DNA of 12,623 nucleotides, from contig JASHRR010000948.1 in the NCBI GenBank assembly GCA_030037185.1, positions 1 through 12,623 of the forward strand. The letters run 5' to 3'. This document shows, in pieces, positions 6,639-12,623 of the stretch (the stretch's first letter is position 1; the number at the start of each line of letters is the position of its first letter). The stretch is from Xanthobacteraceae bacterium (GTDB lineage: Bacteria > Pseudomonadota > Alphaproteobacteria > Rhizobiales > Xanthobacteraceae). The notes beneath the pieces are model-generated. The model saw only the letters and a program-made list of their open reading frames with translations, ran no database searches and was not told the origin of the DNA. Position numbers and translations under genes: made by a program.

Positions 6639-7547
6639 CTACGACCGTCTGAATGAGTTATAAACGACACGGACGAAGTTCGCGGCGGCCTGCTCGTTCG
6701 GGGCCCATTTGCCGTCGAGATCCCTGAGAAGCTTGGCAGCCAGCACGTCCTGCTCGCTCTTGCCCTCGTCATACGATTTTCTGATGCGATCGCGAGCGGC
6801 CGCGAGCACGTTGCGGAACTCGGCGAGCTGCGCCTTGGTAGCGAGCGGTCCGTGGCCGGGTATGATCTTGGTATTATCGTTCGCAACCTTGAGGAAGGCG
6901 TCGACCGCGTTGATTACCCCGTTGACGCCGCCGCCGTTGGCAAAGTCGATGTTGGGATAGCGGCCATTCGTGAAAATATCGCCGGTCGCCAGAACATTGG
7001 CATCGGCGAAATAGACCCAGGTGTCACCGTCGGTGTGAGCATTGTTTGCATGGGTCAGGAGGGCGGTGCGGCCGCCAACGTCGATCTTCCTGGAGCCGCC
7101 TATGTATGTGTCTGTTGGAATAGCGGCGGCAGCGGCCGGCGGCGTCTTGTTTCCGGTCAGGCCGTTGACGGTGCCAGCGGCGAGCCGGACGCGGATATTG
7201 TCCTGAGCCACGATTACGGCGCCCTCCTTGGCGAAGGCCTCGTTGCCGCCGGTATGGTCGCCGTGGAAGTGTGTGTTGATGAGGAACTTAACCGGCAGCC
7301 CCGAGATTTTTGCGATCGCCGCCTTGATCTTCTCATGAAGCGGAGCGAATTGGCTGTCAACAACGATGATCCCGTCGGAGCCGACCGCGACTGTGATGTT
7401 ACCGCCCTGACCTTCGAGCAGATACGTGTTGTTGCCGAGATCGGTGGTGGTGATCTCGACCTTGGAAAAGTCGGGCTGTTGCGCCGCGGCAACGCCGGCA
7501 GCTAACACGCCCGTTGCCACAAGCGCAGCGATTGCGATTGTTTTCAT
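6639..7547 (-). CDS. Secreted metallo-beta-lactamase-fold hydrolase
   Basis: This is an intact 302-residue MBL-superfamily zinc hydrolase, probably exported to the periplasm. Residues 1-22 form a signal peptide (MKTIAIAALVATGVLAAG, then AAAQ as a likely cleavage region). Metal ligands are visible: HFHGDH gives H93, H95, D97 and H98; NNAHTDGD gives H171; ATGD gives D190; PGHGP gives H232. The start ATG at 7547 follows GGGAGA at ideal spacing. It has its own consensus promoter and terminator, so it is probably a single-gene transcript. The fold is shared by B-class beta-lactamases, glyoxalase II, persulfide dioxygenases and SoxH-like proteins; the sequence alone does not choose a substrate, although the overall form (signal peptide, NTHFHGDHTGGN, late GHG) fits the SoxH-like/B3-like secreted group. 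It is conspicuous as a clean gene among broken neighbours. Confidence 0.95.
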   Translation of the reverse strand: MKTIAIAALVATGVLAAGVAAAQQPDFSKVEITTTDLGNNTYLLEGQGGNITVAVGSDGIIVVDSQFAPLHEKIKAAIAKISGLPVKFLINTHFHGDHTGGNEAFAKEGAVIVAQDNIRVRLAAGTVNGLTGNKTPPAAAAAIPTDTYIGGSRKIDVGGRTALLTHANNAHTDGDTWVYFADANVLATGDIFTNGRYPNIDFANGGGVNGVINAVDAFLKVANDNTKIIPGHGPLATKAQLAEFRNVLAAARDRIRKSYDEGKSEQDVLAAKLLRDLDGKWAPNEQAAANFVRVVYNSFRRS

Positions 7548-7600
7548 GAGAGTCTCCCTTTTCGCGATGGCTCAACGGATTGCGAAGCCATCAGCTCTCC

Positions 7601-7629
7601 AACATGCAAATAATAGTCTATTATGTCAA
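7601..7629 (-). promoter_or_regulatory. Promoter of the MBL hydrolase gene
   Basis: On the minus strand a perfect -35 box TTGACA (7629-7624) is followed after 17 bases by CATGTT (7606-7601), a plausible -10. This would place the start of transcription near 7594 and leave a leader of about 47 bases. An alternative -10, TATTAT, lies inside the spacer with TTGATC as its -35. Confidence 0.65.
7611..7623. promoter_or_regulatory. 13-bp palindromic operator candidate in the MBL promoter spacer
   Basis: TAATAG-T-CTATTA is a perfect dyad lying exactly between the -35 and -10 boxes of the MBL promoter, a position typical of repressor sites (ArsR-, MarR- or HxlR-type dimers use AT-rich dyads of this size). 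No regulator gene is adjacent, so the cognate protein is unknown. Confidence 0.55.
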
Positions 7630-7647
7630 TAGATCAACTTGTAAAAC

Positions 7648-8062
7648 CTAATCCCGAAATACTGGCCACAGCTCCTTCGGGTTGGACGTCACCACCTTGA
7701 CGCCAGGTTTGGTCGGTTCATCCCAATCCATAACGTCTTTCGCATTCCCTTTTCAGAGGAGAAACACGATCGTCGAGGTGGAAGGGGCGAAGCATTGTGG
7801 GGGAGCCCTGCTGCTCGGGCTGGCGCAATCAGTCCCCTGCTTGCGATTGCATCGATGTCGTAGGCGAGCGCGAACGTCACTACATCGGCCGCAAGGCCGT
7901 CGATGAGAGAACGCGCCCGGCGGCCGGACCGCCGTACGGCTGCCTGATCTCAACCGCTTTTCCGATCGTCGCAGCGTATCGCTTAGCAAACTCGCTTAGC
8001 ATCTTGTTGATGTCGGCGTAGAGTTCTTCTGTTGGATCGTCGGAAACATTCAGCAGAGTCAT
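7648..8062 (-). pseudogene. Sulfate ABC-transporter substrate-binding protein, fragment with frameshifts
   Basis: Sbp/CysP proteins capture sulfate or thiosulfate in the periplasm for the CysTWA importer. The piece starts at the mature N-terminus, TLLNVSDDPTEELYADINK (from ATG 8062), and reads KAVEIRQ to about 7925. It shifts frame to [19 protein letters not shown] and [10 protein letters not shown], then PHNASP, and shifts again near 7790 to [10 protein letters not shown] stop and a third frame follow with [19 protein letters not shown] and NPK before similarity ends near 7675; the frame closes at TAG 7648-7650. A signal-peptide-like segment, ARILKAALSVFMVA, lies in a different frame just upstream (8100-8063), suggesting another lesion. 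Only about the first 45 percent of a usual protein of about 330 residues remains. No cysTWA genes are nearby. Confidence 0.85.
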
Positions 8063-8173
8063 GCGACCATGAATACGCTCAGCGCGGCCTTCAGGATTCT
8101 TGCGTCCGTTACATTGGAAACCGAAATGCATGACTCGGGAACGCCGATTCCTCCCCCTCGCTTGATCGGCTGC

Positions 8174-9118
8174 TCACGTTTGGTGAAATATGAGCGTTCT
8201 CACCTCGATGCTTTCGCGCGGCGGCGCATCTGCGGGACCTATCGGATCCGTGAAGGCGCTGTGTGGAGCGAAACGCGCCCGCCCATCCGTCTTGGAGTCG
8301 AAGCATTTGAGCAACAGTGCCTCGTCCACGCCCATCCCTGGCACGTAGAACCATCGGTGCGCCGGACTGTAGCTCACCTGATAGGTCTCGCCGACACGGT
8401 GCGGATAGACGAGGTGCCCATCCCTGGCACGTAGAACCATCGGTGCGCCGGACTGTAGCTCACCTGATAGGTCTCGCCGACACGGTGCGGATAGACGAGG
8501 TCCGAGGGTACAAGATCATCGAAACTCACCGAGCTGGCGTCGCAGACGGCAAGCGGAGAATCCCACAACGGACCGCGAATCGGGCGCCACAGGTTGATGA
8601 TCTGGACCCGGCCCCGCAACAGTCCATCCGCCTCGCGGGGCAGCAGGTCGCGGACGCGTTGCGGACCGGATCTTGCGGTGTGATCGACATGAACCCGGGC
8701 GACTGGCTGGCGAATTCCGGTCCGGCTATCCGCAGCGCCTGGAATGTGACGGCGGGTCGTGTGGTCGAAGATGAACACGCGATCCGCGCCGGTTGCATGC
8801 TTCAACGCACGCTCCACCTCCGGGTAATAGACAGATTTCACCTCATCATCATCGTAGAAGTCCATCACAGCCGTGTCATGACGCACCAAGCTGAAGCCTT
8901 CGCGGTCGAGCGAGACGGACGACGCGAACGGTCGTAGGTTCAGGATCGGCACCACGTGACCTTCTGACAAGACAGTTGTGCGCGGCTCGCCCGCGGGCGG
9001 CTCATTCGTGTACGTACGGTCTTTTCTTGATGGGCGCGAGATAGTTCAATACGGCCTCGACGACTGCCGGATGCTGGCTGGAATTCCCCGTCAAACTTGC
9101 GTCGCGGCTTAGGCTCAT
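8174..9118 (-). pseudogene. CmcJ/NvfI-like oxidoreductase gene, disrupted by an 86-bp tandem duplication and one indel
   Basis: CmcJ/NvfI-family proteins are Fe(II)/2-oxoglutarate-type oxygenases or close relatives, best known from secondary metabolism. The start is ATG 9118 after GAGGGG. The first frame gives SLSRDASLTGNSSQHPAVV and EAVLNYLAPIKKRPYV, then shifts near 9008 to NEPPAGEPRTTV. It continues GHVVPILNLRPFASS, DREGFSLVRHDTAVMDFYD, VFIFDHTTRRH, PVARVHVDHTARSGPQRV, IINLWRPIRGPLWDSPLA and VYPHRVGETYQVSYSPAHRW. The last segment is encoded twice because of the tandem duplication at 8330-8501, which shifts the frame. The true C-terminus then follows, DEALLLKCFDSKTDGRARF to PPRESIEVRTLIF, ending at 8174. 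Removing one duplicate copy restores a continuous frame from 8970 to 8174 (711 bases). HVDH and the later HRW are candidate iron-ligand regions. The full gene would encode about 286 residues. Confidence 0.85.
8330..8501. repeat. Perfect 86-bp tandem duplication
   Basis: Bases 8330-8415 and 8416-8501 read identically, back to back, with flanking bases differing (8329 C against 8415 T; 8416 G against 8502 C). The unit length is not a multiple of three, so it breaks the CmcJ/NvfI-like gene that contains it. Absence of any mismatch suggests a recent event. Confidence 0.97.
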
Positions 9119-9140
9119 GAAAGCACCCCTCGTCATCTGA

Positions 9141-9347
9141 TTAGCATTCCGTTACCAGGATGCCTGGGTATCCGTCAGTCGATTCACCCGCGGATGTCGA
9201 CGCCGAAATCAGCTGCGCGCCGACACCAACATCGGCCGGATTGCCCCACTCCGCCGGATGTCCGAACAAGATGATCAGCGTGAGAAGGGCGAACGCGGGC
9301 CGTGCACGCGATCGGTTGAAAAATGGACCCCTCAGCTCGTTGACGCG
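9141..9347 (-). other. Possible small membrane-type reading frame without a start codon
   Basis: A 69-codon open frame reads RVNELRGPFFNRS, then RARPAFALLTLIILFGHPAE and WGNPADVGVGAQLIS, ending TAA 22 bases before the CmcJ/NvfI-like start. It has one hydrophobic segment. It lacks an ATG, GTG or TTG near its 5' end; an ATG at 9360 is one base out of frame, so a frameshifted small gene is possible. No family is recognised, and chance in GC-rich DNA is a real alternative. Confidence 0.25.
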
Positions 9348-9413
9348 TTAGATATTCCATCATTCTGATCGACTAAAATAGCACGGCTTGTGTGCGCGCG
9401 AAGCCGAAAGGAC

Positions 9414-9794
9414 TCATTTCGCAAACTTAGAAAGCATCTTGCCGACAGGCTCCCGATCGCGAAATGTCCGTTCTTTCCTCAGGACTGCTTTTGAAAATTC
9501 CTTTTCGAGCAACGGGCGCGAGTTGGTATGGTAAAGGTGTTCCTTTTTTGAAGGCGCAATGTGTGAGCCTTTTCCTGCCTCCGAATGCCGCCAGTCGTAA
9601 AGAGTGTCGAAATAGCGCGCGTCCGGAATCCCGCCAAAATCGAGAAAGGAGGAGGCTGCGATAACCTCGGCGAGGACGATCGGCGGCTCTCGCAGGTGCT
9701 TGGCGCTGTCGGCCGAAGTGTTTGCAGTCAAACGACTGGCTTTCCAGTGGTTCAAGCATAACCAAGCGTCGAAGAACCGCATGACCGCACCCAT
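9414..9794 (-). CDS. Conserved-looking hypothetical protein, 126 residues
   Basis: I do not recognise a family. ATG at 9794 is preferred to the upstream in-frame ATG at 9818: CGGAG lies seven bases before it, and the predicted promoter would start transcription near 9815. The protein reads MGAVMRFFDAWLCLNHWKAS, PPIVLAEVIAASSFLDFGG, IPDARYFDTLYDWRHSEAG, SKKEHLYHTNSRPLLEKEF and a basic tail, RKERTFRDREPVGKMLSKF. It is soluble, mixed alpha-helical and rich in charged residues, with no signal peptide or membrane span. No frameshift is evident. It is divergent from the Old Yellow Enzyme-family pseudogene, sharing the regulatory stretch at 9821-9849. It could also be the surviving part of a longer, truncated gene. 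Confidence 0.55.
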   Translation of the reverse strand: MGAVMRFFDAWLCLNHWKASRLTANTSADSAKHLREPPIVLAEVIAASSFLDFGGIPDARYFDTLYDWRHSEAGKGSHIAPSKKEHLYHTNSRPLLEKEFSKAVLRKERTFRDREPVGKMLSKFAK

Positions 9795-9820
9795 TGAATG
9801 ACTCCGATCACTGTTCATAA

Positions 9821-9849
9821 TAGTATAGTAAACTACTTGACTATGTTAA
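9821..9849. promoter_or_regulatory. AT-rich promoter/operator between the divergent genes
   Basis: On the minus strand TTAACA (9849-9844) and TATACT (9827-9822), 16 bases apart, make a good promoter for the hypothetical gene at 9414-9794. The same stretch holds the dyad TAGT-AA-ACTA (9826-9835) and repeats of the ATAGT/ACTAT half-site. Such AT-rich dyads resemble operators of HxlR/MarR-type redox regulators, which often control Old Yellow Enzyme genes; that link is inference. The segment ATAATAGT here also occurs in the MBL operator at 7610-7617. Confidence 0.5.
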
Positions 9850-9949
9850 GCAAGCGTGTACCTTGCAGTAACCGCGGCGTCGCGTCGTGCAGAAATGCGT
9901 GGACAGCGCGCCGCCCTGTCAGACGTTCGATAGGAACTCAGGAGCAACG

Positions 9950-11064
9950 ATGGCCCAGCCTTCCTATGCGACTCCCGTGATTTTAAAGCTGTTGGAGCCC
10001 TATCGTCTCGGTCACTTGGAACTACCGAATCGCATCATCATGATGCCGTTTGACATGCAGCGCCCTCGGGAATCTCCCAACTTCGCTGACTGCGAGATAC
10101 TAGGCCAAACGTGCGTCCGCCGGACGGATCATTTCGGAGACCACCCAGGTTGCGCCCGAAGAGCAGGCTACGAGGCGACGCCGCGAATCCATTCGACAGC
10201 GCGGATCGAAGGCTGGCGGGACATGACCGGGGCCGTGCACGCGAGCGGCGGTCGCATTTTCCTGCAATTGTGGCATGTTGGAAAGGTTTCCCATGTGTCG
10301 CTGCAGCCGGGCGGCCAATTTCCGGTCGCGCCGTCCGCGATCCAGGCCAACACTAAGACGTTTATCGGCGGGGAATTCGTCGAGACACCGCGGCCTCGCG
10401 CGCTGAGGCTGGAAGAGATCCCGGGAGTCATCTCGGCGTTCCGGCGGGGAGTCGCGAACGCGATCGCTGCCGCTTTTGACGGTGTCGAACTGCACGCAGC
10501 CGAACGGCTACCTGCTCGATCAATTCCCGCGCGACGGTGCCAATCGGTGCGATGACCTCTATAGCAGCTTGATCACCAACCGCTCGCGGTTGCTCATCGA
10601 CGTGTTCGCCGAAGTTATCTGCGAAGTCGGTAACGAGCGGTCGGCGTTCACCTCTCGGCAGTTACGCGCCCGGATGACATCTCGGACAGCAACCCGAATG
10701 TGCTTTTCGCTCACGTGATCCAGGGTATCAGCGCATTGGCGCCGGCTTACATCCATGTGGTTGACGGCGCCACTTCGGTGAGCGCAATTTCGGCGAACTC
10801 CTTCGACTATGGACTGCTGCGTCGAAACTTCCGCGGCACCTACATCACCAATAACGGCTACGACTTTGCAAGGGCGACCAACCGCTATCGCGGGCGGGCG
10901 GGCGGATCTCGTCTCGTTCGGCAAGGCGTTCCACGCCAATCCGGATCTGGTCGCCCGCTTTCGTGCAGCCGCTCGGGCTCAACGCCCCCGACAAGTCGAC
11001 CTTCCACGGCGGCAGCGCAAAAGGCTATACCGACTACCTATCTTTGGGGTCGGCGTTCTTGTGA
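9950..11064 (+). pseudogene. Old Yellow Enzyme-family NADH:flavin oxidoreductase (NemA-like), heavily frameshifted
   Basis: OYE enzymes are FMN-dependent ene-reductases acting on enones, nitroesters and similar electrophiles. The start ATG at 9950 has AGGAG five bases upstream, then LLEPYRLGHLELPNRIIM. A base seems gained near 10049; the shifted frame reads PLTCSALGNLPTSLTARY, TAG at 10101-10103, then AKRASAGRIISETTQVAPE. It returns near 10160 to GYEATPRIHS, EGWRDMTGAVHASGGRIFLQ and LWHVGKVSHVSLQPGG. Further shifts fall near 10493 (before NGYLLDQFPRDGANR), 10642 (before VGVHLSAV, then LFAHVIQGISALAPAYIHV and NFRGTYITNNGYDFARAT), 10885 (before GGRADLVSFGKAFHANPDL) and 10970 (before LGLNAPDKSTFHGGSAKGY), with TGA at 11062-11064. 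At least six frameshifts and one nonsense codon in about 1.1 kb leave no functional product. Flavin-site blocks such as LQLWHVG remain readable. Confidence 0.9.
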
Positions 11065-11132
11065 GCGGGCACCCTGCTCGCGTTCTGTGCCGTTCCGACC
11101 TGCGTTGCCTGCTCTTGCATGAATTGCCAGCA

Positions 11133-11729
11133 ATGACGCCGATCCTCATCATCCCTGGCCTCAACGGCTCTGGACCGCATCATTGGCAAACTCACTTCGA
11201 GCAATCGTTTCCTGACGCACGGCGTGTTCATCAAGGTGATTGGAGAAGGCCAAATCGCGGCGCATGGGCTGAACGCCTGATCGCTGCCATCGAGGCCACG
11301 CCCGGCTGCGTTCTGGTCGCGCACAGCCTTGGTTGCATCCTGGTGGCGCATGTTGCGGTAGACCATCCGGATCTTGCAGTCAAAGCAGCCTTGCTAGTCG
11401 CGCCGGCCGATGTTGAGTCACCACGCCGGACGCCCGAACAGATTCGTGGATTTGCCCCCATTCCTCGAACGCCCCTTCCATTTCGGAGCGTGGTGGTGGC
11501 AAGCACGAACGATCCGTATATGGCTCTCCCGCGTGCTCACGAATTGGCAAATGCGTGGGGGGCGGAGTTCTTCGACGCCGGACCAGTCGGGCATATCAAC
11601 GTTGATGGAGGGTTCGGCCCATGGTCGATCGGAGAGCGCATCCTGCGTGGCTTGATGACGGCACCTTGCGAATTGCGCTCTTTGCTCGCGCACCATTGCA
11701 CGCTTCATTGCCAAGACCATGAAACATGA
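11133..11729 (+). CDS. RBBP9/YdeN-family alpha/beta hydrolase
   Basis: An intact 198-residue cytoplasmic serine hydrolase. MTPILIIPGLNGSGPHHWQ is the typical family opening, and DWRRPNRGAWAERL follows. The nucleophile elbow is LVAHSLGC (S65). The acid is D127 in ASTNDPY and the base is H154 in VGHINVDGGFGPW, completing the triad. Usual family length is about 180-190 residues; the tail after GLMTAP (to the stop at 11729) is a little long and may be non-conserved. The start ATG at 11133 is 68 bases after the OYE pseudogene stop and has no strong ribosome-binding site, so it may once have been co-transcribed with that gene. The substrate is unknown; some relatives are esterases. Confidence 0.9.
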   Translation: MTPILIIPGLNGSGPHHWQTHFEQSFPDARRVHQGDWRRPNRGAWAERLIAAIEATPGCVLVAHSLGCILVAHVAVDHPDLAVKAALLVAPADVESPRRTPEQIRGFAPIPRTPLPFRSVVVASTNDPYMALPRAHELANAWGAEFFDAGPVGHINVDGGFGPWSIGERILRGLMTAPCELRSLLAHHCTLHCQDHET

Positions 11730-11758
11730 AAGGGGTCGCCAGATAGAGCCGCCGACAA

Positions 11759-12208
11759 TCAGATGTGATACGTCAGCGCCGCTTTGCGACCGCTGTCGAG
11801 CGCCAGCATGTCAGCGAAGGTGAGGCGATCGAGTATATCCGCCATGGCGTCGCGCACCTTTGCCATCGTGAGCCGGATAGTACACGTCTTCACATCATCG
11901 CAATCCTGGCATGGCTGATAGGCGGTGCGACTGGCGCAAGGGATGGGCGCCAGCGGCCCATCAAGGGCGCGAATAACAAATCCAAGCTTGATTTCGCTTG
12001 GCGGGCGAGCCAGCATGTATCCGCCGCCCGGTCCTTTCTTCGTATGCACGATTCCGGCATTGCGCAGATCGCCGAGGATGGCGTCGAGAAATTTCTTCGG
12101 GATGTTGTTTGCCTCGGCGATATCAATACACTGTGCGGTCTCGCCTTTGGGAAGACATGACAGATGAACCACGGCCTTGAGGCCATACTTGCCTTTTGCA
12201 GTGAGCAT
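11759..12208 (-). CDS. Rrf2-family (IscR-like) transcriptional regulator
   Basis: An intact 149-residue Rrf2 protein. The N-terminal winged helix is visible: MLTAKGKYGLKAVVHL, IDIAEANNIPKKFLDAIL as the recognition region, and KKGPGGGYMLARPP as the wing. The dimerisation and sensor part follows, with Cys at 91, 100, 103 and 109 (PCASRTAYQPC, DCDDVKTC). IscR, NsrR and RirA use three cysteines in this region to hold an Fe-S cluster, so a redox, iron, NO or sulfur signal is likely, but which one cannot be told. The gene converges on the hydrolase at 11133-11729 with 29 bases between. The DNA upstream carries dyads suited to autoregulation. Start ATG at 12208 with a weak GGGG at 10 bases; no closer alternative. 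Confidence 0.93.
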   Translation of the reverse strand: MLTAKGKYGLKAVVHLSCLPKGETAQCIDIAEANNIPKKFLDAILGDLRNAGIVHTKKGPGGGYMLARPPSEIKLGFVIRALDGPLAPIPCASRTAYQPCQDCDDVKTCTIRLTMAKVRDAMADILDRLTFADMLALDSGRKAALTYHI

Positions 12209-12248
12209 TTGTCGGTGACCCCATTAGACAAGAAGCGCGAGAATTGGA

Positions 12249-12274
12249 TAACGTCTATAGATAACATTGGTTAT
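12249..12274 (-). promoter_or_regulatory. Probable autoregulatory operator/promoter of the Rrf2 gene
   Basis: Plus-strand ATAACATTGGTTAT (12261-12274) is a dyad of ATAAC and GTTAT with a 4-base spacer. A further ATAAC at 12248-12252 and the palindrome CTATAG (12255-12260) adjoin it, in the AT-richest part of the upstream region, 40-65 bases before the start codon. Rrf2 proteins commonly bind such dyads at their own promoters. The -10 and -35 boxes are not clearly resolved (TATAGA or TTATCT are candidates). Confidence 0.5.
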
Positions 12275-12445
12275 AGAAAAATCCAGTGCCAGAGCGCATA
12301 ATCGCGGAATGATTTCGCTTTTTTGGTCGATTAATTGACTCTTGAGTGGACTATATAAGCTCCCTCGCGAGCGCGGAGCCACACGATTTTGCCCATGCGT
12401 CGATGCTGGTGCGCGCGAAGGCGGGGGCGGCATCGGTTGGGTTGA

Positions 12446-12623
12446 GATAGACCGGCGGTCAAGTTCGATCTCGGCATCACTCGCGAGCAAATTCGTGGCA
12501 CATCCCTGTATGCGGAGTTGATCGCCGACACCACGCGCGGGCACTTCAAGCGAACCACAGAAGAACGAGACATTGCTGAGCGCGCCAGGCGCGAATACGG
12601 GTCGATAGTACCGCCGCGACGAA
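12446..12623 (+). other. Open reading frame running off the right edge, unidentified
   Basis: After TGA at 12443-12445 a frame stays open to the window end and reads DRPAVKFDLGITREQIRGTS, LYAELIADTTRGHFKRTTEE, RDIAERARREYG and so on. The charged, helix-like composition looks more like protein than a chance frame, but there is no start codon, and the preceding bases continue in another frame (SMLVRAKAGAASVGLR), hinting at another frameshifted gene. I do not recognise the family. Confidence 0.3.

Noticed and set aside
6266..6886. Minus-strand open frame of 206 codons
   Set aside because: It overlaps the 3' end of the intact MBL gene in another frame and passes through its terminator; no family motif is present.
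6852..7505. Plus-strand open frame of 217 codons
   Set aside because: It is entirely antisense to the intact MBL hydrolase, and its codon pattern mirrors that gene.
114..11064. Uniform sequencing or assembly error as the cause of all frameshifts
   Set aside because: Three recognisable genes totalling about 2 kb are free of indels, while others have several each, plus nonsense substitutions and real deletions. Single-lesion cases (ProQ-like, integrase frameshift) could still be errors.
1..12623. CRISPR array, toxin-antitoxin, restriction or other defence module
   Set aside because: No regularly spaced repeats, no cas or defence-type motifs, and no small paired intact genes were found; the only close direct repeats are the 86-bp duplication and the IS target duplication.

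Overview
The window looks like a high-GC alphaproteobacterial chromosome, most likely Rhizobiales and plausibly the Bradyrhizobium/Nitrobacter group. This rests on family resemblance of the translations (P4-type integrase, ProQ/FinO protein, ISAs1 transposase, a LigD-like ligase tail, an IscR-like Rrf2 regulator) and on a tRNA-Ser without an encoded CCA. No database search was run, so the lineage is an inference.

The dominant feature is gene decay. At least eleven recognisable genes are broken by frameshifts, nonsense codons, internal deletions, truncation, an IS insertion or a tandem duplication. Three recognisable genes with no visible lesion sit among them: a secreted metallo-beta-lactamase-fold hydrolase (6639-7547), an RBBP9/YdeN-type alpha/beta hydrolase (11133-11729) and an Rrf2 regulator (11759-12208). 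A fourth open gene of unknown function lies at 9414-9794. Clean genes next to riddled ones argue for real decay rather than uniformly poor sequence.

Layout. 1-1515: a tyrosine integrase (minus strand, one frameshift and one in-frame TGA) at the 3' end of tRNA-Ser(GCU), 1649-1738, marking an integration site whose element would run off the left edge. 1826-2643: a frameshifted membrane-protein gene. 2930-3325: a truncated PEP mutase/isocitrate lyase-family gene. 3580-3989: a decayed UlaG-like MBL gene whose 5' end was hit by a 557-bp deletion derivative of an ISAs1-family element (3990-4546), with both inverted repeats and a 10-bp target duplication. 4861-5060: the C-terminal tail of a LigD-like DNA ligase, convergent with a once-frameshifted ProQ/FinO gene (5081-5631). 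5907-6137: a small membrane-protein gene with one internal TAG. 6639-9118: a minus-strand run of the intact MBL hydrolase (own promoter, palindrome and terminator), a sulfate-binding-protein pseudogene, and a CmcJ/NvfI-like oxidoreductase gene disrupted by a perfect 86-bp tandem duplication. 9414-9794 and 9950-11064: a divergent pair, an unknown protein and an Old Yellow Enzyme-family pseudogene, around an AT-rich promoter/operator region. 11133-12208: the intact hydrolase converging on the intact Rrf2 regulator, which has dyad motifs in its own upstream region.

No defence system, CRISPR array or coherent new multi-gene system was found. The noteworthy signals are the decay pattern, the exact tandem duplication, the MITE-like ISAs1 derivative, and the AT-rich palindromic control sites that survive at intact genes.
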